This document shows positions 32,092 to 36,114 of a DNA stretch of 36,114 bases, piece after piece (position 1 is the first letter of the stretch; each line of letters begins with the position of its first letter). The stretch lies in NCBI RefSeq assembly GCF_900100295.1, contig NZ_FNEV01000017.1, positions 1 to 36,114 of the forward strand, in the 5' to 3' direction. Under the pieces are notes generated by a model, which made no database searches, was not told the DNA's origin, and saw only the letters and a list, made by a program, of their open reading frames with translations. The translations under genes and the position numbers were made by a program. Source of the stretch: Salimicrobium halophilum (lineage in GTDB: Bacteria; Bacillota; Bacilli; Bacillales; Halobacillaceae).

Positions 32092-32994
32092 TTATTTCAA
32101 TTTTTCCCCAAGAAGCGATCCCATAAGTCCGACGGCCATCGATGCTGTTTTGTTCTTCTCATCAAGGATCGGATTGACTTCCACGAATTCCGCGGAGGTG
32201 ATTTTTTCGGATTCATTCAGCATTTCCATAGCCAGATGGCTTTCCCGGTAACTGAATCCTCCCATAACAGGTGTTCCTACTCCTGGGGCCTCTTCAGGAT
32301 CAAGACTATCGAGGTCGAGGCTGAGGTGCACCCCATCTACGTTACGACCTTCCAGATACTCGAGAGACTCCTGCATGACCTCTGACATACCGAGCCTGTC
32401 CACTTCATGCATCGTGTACACTTTGACCCCTTTCTCTTTGATAAGTTCCCGTTCTCCTTCGTCTACAGAACGGGCTCCTATAATCACGATATTTTCCGGT
32501 TTGATTTTCGGCTGATAATCAAGGATGTTCGTCAGTTTTTCATGCCCGATTCCGAGACTCACGGCCAGCGGCATACCGTGAATGTTGCCGGAAGGTGATG
32601 TTTCCCCGCTATTCAAATCCGCGTGAGCATCATACCAGATGACACCGAGGTTCTCATAATGCTTGGAGATACCGGCGAGTGTACCCATCGCGATGCTGTG
32701 GTCCCCACCGAGAACAAGAGGGAAACGCCCCTGTTCAACGATTTTATCGACCTCCTGCGCAAGGGTAATGTTGCCCTCCGCCACTTCATCAAGGTTACGA
32801 AGGTTGTCTTTCTTGCCCTTCTCTTCGGTCGGACGGGAAATGACCAGGTCTCCAAGGTCCTCAATCTGATACTTCAACTGTTCCAGCCGTTCAATCACTC
32901 CTGCGTATCGGATGGCGCTTGGACCCATGTCCACTCCGCGTCTATTCTGACCAAGATCCATCGGAACCCCGATGATGGATAGCTGTTTATTCAT
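32092..32994 (-). CDS. rocF: Arginase
   Basis: A 300-residue manganese enzyme that splits arginine to ornithine and urea. The metal ligands stand in GGDHSIAMG (near 100-108), DAHADLN (near 126-132) and LDLDSLDPEEAPG (near 229-241). GNIHGMPLAV and the C-terminal EFVEVNPILD are conserved. The ATG follows GAAGGAGGAATC. In other Bacillaceae, such as Bacillus halodurans, arginase also stands beside sigW, from memory. Here a mobile element and repeats separate them. A structured repeat starts at its stop codon. Confidence 0.95.
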   Translation of the reverse strand: MNKQLSIIGVPMDLGQNRRGVDMGPSAIRYAGVIERLEQLKYQIEDLGDLVISRPTEEKGKKDNLRNLDEVAEGNITLAQEVDKIVEQGRFPLVLGGDHSIAMGTLAGISKHYENLGVIWYDAHADLNSGETSPSGNIHGMPLAVSLGIGHEKLTNILDYQPKIKPENIVIIGARSVDEGERELIKEKGVKVYTMHEVDRLGMSEVMQESLEYLEGRNVDGVHLSLDLDSLDPEEAPGVGTPVMGGFSYRESHLAMEMLNESEKITSAEFVEVNPILDEKNKTASMAVGLMGSLLGEKLK

Positions 32995-33026
32995 ATAACG
33001 ATTCCTCCTTCATTGAACTATCTCTT

Positions 33027-33056
33027 ATTGTAGCTAATTTTCGCACAATGACTCAA
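33027..33056 (-). promoter_or_regulatory. SigA-type promoter of rocF
   Basis: On the minus strand TTGAGT (33051-33056) and TACAAT (33027-33032) with an 18-base spacer, 32 bp before the ATG. Confidence 0.65.
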
Positions 33057-33093
33057 CTGGACATTTTTTTGCATATATATGCGGTATTCCCGA

Positions 33094-33177
33094 CCTGTTT
33101 TAAAAAACAGCTATATCTTTTATAATTGAAACTATATACCTACCGGTGACAGCGCACCTCGGAAAGGGTGAAGAAGA
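33094..33177 (+). promoter_or_regulatory. Promoter region of the REC-GGDEF-REC gene
   Basis: TATAAT at about 33119-33124 is a likely -10, with a poor -35. Just upstream is the perfect palindrome CTGTTTT-AA-AAAACAG (33097-33112), which overlaps the -35 region and could be an operator. Confidence 0.45.
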
Positions 33178-34779
33178 ATGGAAAAGAACCAGAAATTGAT
33201 GTGGCGACGCATCGACCGGAAAATAGATATGTGGAGGGGCGAGGAATACATAACGGAATTCGAGCTTTTGCAGTTCCTTGAACAGAACAGAGCCATGCTC
33301 CAGTCTTTTCATCTGGAAGAAGCAAAACGATTAATAGAACAGTTCCTCTTATTCCTGAGTGAAACCAGCGATAAAAATTGGACAGAATCGGAATGGCTCC
33401 CCTTGCTCAGACAGCTCCAGGAAGAGTTCACCGTAGAGCCTTCCCGGGAGAACCCTTCGCAGCCATCACAAGAGAAACAACCTTTGTTACTCATCATTGA
33501 TGATGATATGGAGTTTATTACATATATGAAGAACTACCTTGAAACCAATGGTTATCAGGTGATTGTGGCACTGACCGGAAGAAAAGGCCTGGAACTGTTC
33601 TACGAAGTGCATCCCGACCTTGTGCTTCTCGATTATGTCCTGCCTGATATCGACGGCATCTCCCTGCTTACTCAAATCGTGGAAAAAGCCAGGAACGAAT
33701 TCACTCCGATCATGATGGTCAGTGCCCATGTATCGAATGAACACAAAACTCTCTCTTACAACCTGGGTGTATGGGATTTCATCGGGAAACCGATCAATAA
33801 GGATATCTTCCTTCCCTTTTTGAACAATCGGCTTTCTTACAGTCGCCAGATTCTGAAACAAACCCTTCAGGACGAATTGACGGGAGCCTATAACAGAAAA
33901 TTCATGGAGAGAGAATTGACCAATCAGCTTGAACTCTGTACCGAACAGAAAGACTACTGCTTTTCTCTTGCCATGGTAGACCTCGATCACTTCAAGTCCA
34001 TTAACGATACGTATGGTCATCACATGGGGGACCAGGTCCTCGAAAGATTTGTAGACGTTTTCCAAAAACTAAAAGATCCTGACGATACCATCAGCAGGTA
34101 TGGAGGAGAAGAGTTCACTATCCTCTTTCCGACCACTGACGGAGAAGAAGCTGCTGCGAAACTTCAAAAATGGAGGGAAAAGTTTTCCGGAATCGCTTTT
34201 GTATCAGGAAACGAAGAATTCCATGTGCATTTTTCAGCAGGAATCACAGAAACCACTTCCATGAGCCACGGAAAAGAAATACTGGAACAGGCCGATAAAG
34301 CTTTGTATCATGCCAAACATTCAGGAAGAAACCGCACTTCTCTCTATTCAACGGTCTTGGAGGATATCGAGCCGGAAGAGGAACTTCACTTGGTTGTTGT
34401 CGATGAAGACCCGAGAGCACGGAAAGCAATGACAGACTACTTCACCACGCATCCTTTCGTCGGCGAAAAGCCTTTGAAGGTAAAAACTTTCGAAACCGGT
34501 GAACAACTTCTCAAGTCCCGCTGGTATGACTCCGAAACCGACTATGTACTCCTTGTGGACATGGCAGGACAACGGAAGGATGACATTGAGCTGATTACAC
34601 AAATCAGAAATTCGTACCCTACGGGCAATATAGCCATTACGATTTTAACGGAGGATGTGGAAACGGAACGAATGGAACAGGCATTGAGAGCGGATGTGGA
34701 TGATTATATCGTGAAACCGTTCGAGGCAGAGGAGATTAAAACAAGGCTTGATGTATTAGTGGAAAGAATGTTCGACTGA
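33178..34779 (+). CDS. Diguanylate cyclase response regulator, REC-GGDEF-REC
   Basis: A 533-residue cytoplasmic protein. Residues 1-100 are helical and unknown. A receiver follows at about 102-220 (LLLIIDDDMEFITYM, phospho-acceptor Asp in LVLLDYVLPD, Lys in FIGKPINK). The GGDEF domain at about 225-395 has DELTGAYNRKFMERE, DLDHFKSINDTYGHHMGD and the active-site RYGGEEFTILFP, so it should make c-di-GMP. A second receiver-like domain at about 400-533 starts LHLVVVDEDPRARKAM and ends VDDYIVKPFEAEEI; it has LLVDMAG where the phosphorylated Asp would be. A receiver after GGDEF is uncommon. No kinase is nearby. ATG follows GGAAAGGGTG. Confidence 0.9.
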   Translation: MEKNQKLMWRRIDRKIDMWRGEEYITEFELLQFLEQNRAMLQSFHLEEAKRLIEQFLLFLSETSDKNWTESEWLPLLRQLQEEFTVEPSRENPSQPSQEKQPLLLIIDDDMEFITYMKNYLETNGYQVIVALTGRKGLELFYEVHPDLVLLDYVLPDIDGISLLTQIVEKARNEFTPIMMVSAHVSNEHKTLSYNLGVWDFIGKPINKDIFLPFLNNRLSYSRQILKQTLQDELTGAYNRKFMERELTNQLELCTEQKDYCFSLAMVDLDHFKSINDTYGHHMGDQVLERFVDVFQKLKDPDDTISRYGGEEFTILFPTTDGEEAAAKLQKWREKFSGIAFVSGNEEFHVHFSAGITETTSMSHGKEILEQADKALYHAKHSGRNRTSLYSTVLEDIEPEEELHLVVVDEDPRARKAMTDYFTTHPFVGEKPLKVKTFETGEQLLKSRWYDSETDYVLLVDMAGQRKDDIELITQIRNSYPTGNIAITILTEDVETERMEQALRADVDDYIVKPFEAEEIKTRLDVLVERMFD

Positions 34780-34784
34780 AACAG

Positions 34785-34860
34785 AAAAGAAAGCTTCGCT
34801 TGAATGAGCCACCGTCCATCGGCTCAAGAAAAGCGGAGCTTTCTTTTGAATAAAAAAAAG
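34785..34860 (+). terminator. Long hairpin after the diguanylate cyclase gene
   Basis: AAAAGAAAGCTtCGCTT pairs with AAGCGgAGCTTTCTTTT, with TGAGCC/GGCTCA inside. The 3' side ends in TTCTTTTG. It may be a terminator made in part from the gaaaagcggag repeat head. Confidence 0.65.
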
Positions 34861-34882
34861 AATCCCTGATAAGGATTCCTGG
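34852..34882 (-). terminator. Intrinsic terminator of the rRNA-tRNA operon
   Basis: On the minus strand GGAATCC and GGGATTC pair around TTATCA, followed by eight Ts. It is 38 bp beyond tRNA-Ala. Confidence 0.85.
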
Positions 34883-34920
34883 GTCATACTATGTATGAAA
34901 CTGGTGTATAGTAGATAAAA

Positions 34921-34996
34921 TGGTGGAGCCTAGCGGGATCGAACCGCTGACCTCCTGCGTGCAAAGCAGGCGCTCTCCCAGCTGAGCTAAGGCCCC
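34921..34996 (-). tRNA. tRNA-Ala(TGC)
   Basis: Complete cloverleaf starting GGGGCCTTAGCTCAGC; anticodon TGC in CTTTGCACG; acceptor pairs GGGGCCT/AGGCTCC (one G-T); CCA encoded. Last gene of the operon. Confidence 0.96.
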
Positions 34997-34999
34997 ATA

Positions 35000-35074
35000 T
35001 GGAGCGGGAGACGGGATTCGAACCCGCGACCCCCACCTTGGCAAGGTGGTGTTCTACCGCTGAACTACTCCCGC
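35000..35074 (-). tRNA. tRNA-Gly(GCC)
   Basis: Starts GCGGGAGTAGTTCAGCGG; anticodon GCC in CTTGCCAAG; acceptor GCGGGAG/CTCCCGC; CCA encoded. Confidence 0.96.
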
Positions 35075-35084
35075 ACCAAAGAAG

Positions 35085-35157
35085 TGAGCCATGGAGGGCT
35101 CGAACCTCCGACCCTCTGATTAAAAGTCAGATGCTCTACCAACTGAGCTAATGGCTC
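35085..35157 (-). tRNA. tRNA-Lys(TTT)
   Basis: Starts GAGCCATTAGCTCAGTTGG; anticodon TTT in CTTTTAA; acceptor GAGCCAT/ATGGCTC, discriminator A. CCA is not encoded and must be added after transcription. Confidence 0.95.
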
Positions 35158-35199
35158 GTTGTGAAAGTTTTATAGATTACACAAAAAAATTAAGTAAAA

Positions 35200-35274
35200 T
35201 GGCTGGGCTAGCTGGATTCGAACCAGCGCATGACGGTACCAAAAACCGTTGCCTTACCGCTTGGCTATAGCCCA
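35200..35274 (-). tRNA. tRNA-Gln(TTG)
   Basis: Starts TGGGCTATAGCCAAGCGG; anticodon TTG in TTTTGGT; acceptor TGGGCTA/TAGCCCA; CCA encoded. Confidence 0.96.
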
Positions 35275-35332
35275 ACATTTATATATAGTAGTGTACCCGT
35301 TCTTAGGGAAAATACACATGGGAAATAAAAAA

Positions 35333-35418
35333 TGGTGGAGGGAGCAGGACTCGAACCTGCGAACCCGATGGGAGCGGATTTACAGTCCGCCGCGTTTGGC
35401 CAACTTCGCTATCCCTCC
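35333..35418 (-). tRNA. tRNA-Tyr(GTA)
   Basis: An 86-base class II tRNA with a long variable arm. Starts GGAGGGATAGCGAAG; anticodon GTA in CTGTAAA; acceptor GGAGGGA/TCCCTCC; CCA encoded. Confidence 0.96.
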
Positions 35419-35429
35419 ATGCACTTCTC

Positions 35430-35505
35430 TGGTGCCGGCCAGAGGACTTGAACCCCCAACCTACTGATTACAAATCAGTTGCTCTACCAATTGAGCTAGG
35501 CCGGC
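35430..35505 (-). tRNA. tRNA-Thr(TGT)
   Basis: Starts GCCGGCCTAGCTCAATTGG; anticodon TGT in TTTGTAA; acceptor GCCGGCC/GGCCGGC; CCA encoded. Confidence 0.96.
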
Positions 35506-35509
35506 GCTA

Positions 35510-35585
35510 TGGTGGAGGATGCAGGGCTCGAACCTGCGACCCCTTGCTTGTAAGGCAAGTGCTCTCCCAGCTGAGCTAATCCTCC
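35510..35585 (-). tRNA. tRNA-Val(TAC)
   Basis: Starts GGAGGATTAGCTCAGCTGG; anticodon TAC in CTTACAA; acceptor GGAGGAT/ATCCTCC; CCA encoded. Confidence 0.96.
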
Positions 35586-35595
35586 GACATATAAA

Positions 35596-35670
35596 TGGTG
35601 ACCCGTACGGGATTCGAACCCGTGTTACCGCCGTGAAAGGGCGGTGTCTTAACCACTTGACCAACGGGCC
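35596..35670 (-). tRNA. tRNA-Glu(TTC)
   Basis: Starts GGCCCGTTGGTCAAGTGG; anticodon TTC in CTTTCAC; acceptor GGCCCGT/ACGGGTC with one G-T pair; CCA encoded. Confidence 0.96.
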
Positions 35671-35692
35671 TAAATAATAGGCGTCCTTCGAG

Positions 35693-35764
<72 letters not shown>

Positions 35765-35768
35765 AAAA

Positions 35769-35843
35769 TGGCTCCACCGGTAGGATTCGAACCTACGACC
35801 GATCGATTAACAGTCGATTGCTCTACCACTGAGCTACGGTGGA
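35769..35843 (-). tRNA. tRNA-Asn(GTT)
   Basis: Starts TCCACCGTAGCTCAGTGG; anticodon GTT in CTGTTAA; acceptor TCCACCG/CGGTGGA; CCA encoded. First tRNA after 5S rRNA. Confidence 0.96.
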
Positions 35844-35854
35844 ATAAACAGCAA

Positions 35855-35968
35855 TGTGGCAGCGCCCTACTCTCGCGGGGGGTAACCCCGACTACCATCG
35901 GCGCTGAAGAGCTTAACTTCTGTGTTCGGCATGGGAACAGGTGTGACCTCTTCGCTACTACCACCACA
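35855..35968 (-). rRNA. rrf: 5S ribosomal RNA
   Basis: On the minus strand it starts TGTGGTGGTAGTAGCGAAG, contains CACACCTGTTCCCATGCCGA and GAAGTTAAGCTCTTCAGCGC, and ends GGGCGCTGCCACA, pairing with the start. Ends are accurate to a few bases. It lies about 55 bp after the 23S 3' end. Confidence 0.95.
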
Positions 35969-36023
35969 TCACTTTGAAGGATGAACTTTCAAAACTGGAT
36001 AAGAAACGTTGACCAACGTTATA

Positions 36024-36114
36024 GAGAAGATCTCGATGGATTAGTATCCGTCTGCTGCACGTGTCGCCACGCTTCCACACCGGACCTATCAACCTCTTCG
36101 TCTCAGAGGCATCT
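36024..36114 (-). rRNA. rrl: 23S ribosomal RNA, 3' end (partial at window edge)
   Basis: The minus strand here carries the conserved end of 23S rRNA. On the plus strand this is visible as tcgatggattagtatccgtc, then gtcgccacgcttccacaccg and acctatcaacctcttcgtct. Only about 90 bases are in the window. The 3' limit is approximate. Confidence 0.93.

Overview
The window looks like chromosomal DNA from a low-to-mid GC Bacillota of the family Bacillaceae. A moderately halophilic genus such as Halobacillus or Salimicrobium is my best guess. The support is the strong AGGAGG-type ribosome binding sites, the sigW-rsiW-cdaA-cdaR-glmM-glmS order with a glmS ribozyme, a Spo0E-family gene, SigB-like promoters, and a Bacillus-type rRNA/tRNA operon. 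The genus is an inference.

Left part (1-9.8 kb): the 5' end of an IS3-family element lies next to trxB. Then come a Bcr/CflA-type MFS exporter, a DDAH-family hydrolase, an arsenic operon (arsR-arsB-arsC) and a copper operon (csoR-copA-copZ). A divergent DUF4396 membrane protein follows, and its promoter carries a CsoR-type box like the one at csoR. ArsC is of the thioredoxin-coupled type, so TrxB nearby could supply its reducing power.

Middle part (9.9-22.5 kb): a small CxxCxGxG zinc-finger protein, the PTS-type dihydroxyacetone kinase operon dhaKLM with a cre site and a leader terminator, an orphan LuxR-family response regulator, a small unknown protein behind a SigB-like promoter, a nuclease lipoprotein with an excalibur tail, a Na+/Ca2+-exchanger-type protein, a DUF4870 protein, a large TPR-like protein, a DeoR regulator with phased operator half-sites, an EAL-PAS-PAS phosphodiesterase, a thiolase and an SDR dehydrogenase.

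Right part (22.6-36.1 kb): the cell-envelope block sigW-rsiW, cdaA-cdaR-glmM and ribozyme-controlled glmS links amino-sugar synthesis, c-di-AMP and envelope stress. It is followed by a Spo0E-like gene, a TnpB-only IS200/IS605-type element, arginase, a REC-GGDEF-REC diguanylate cyclase, ten tRNA genes, 5S rRNA and the 3' end of 23S rRNA, all RNA genes on the minus strand.

The most striking unexplained signal is a dispersed family of about 120-bp units. Each has fixed flanks (gaaaagcggag...cccgcttagaa at one end, a short g-rich tail ending gctagac at the other) around a long hairpin whose arms differ in sequence between units but stay complementary. Units occur singly, truncated or in head-to-tail arrays at five loci. 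Several begin within a few bases of a stop codon, and in one case the tail supplies the last codons and stop of a protein. A second family of shorter hairpins lies in other intergenic gaps.
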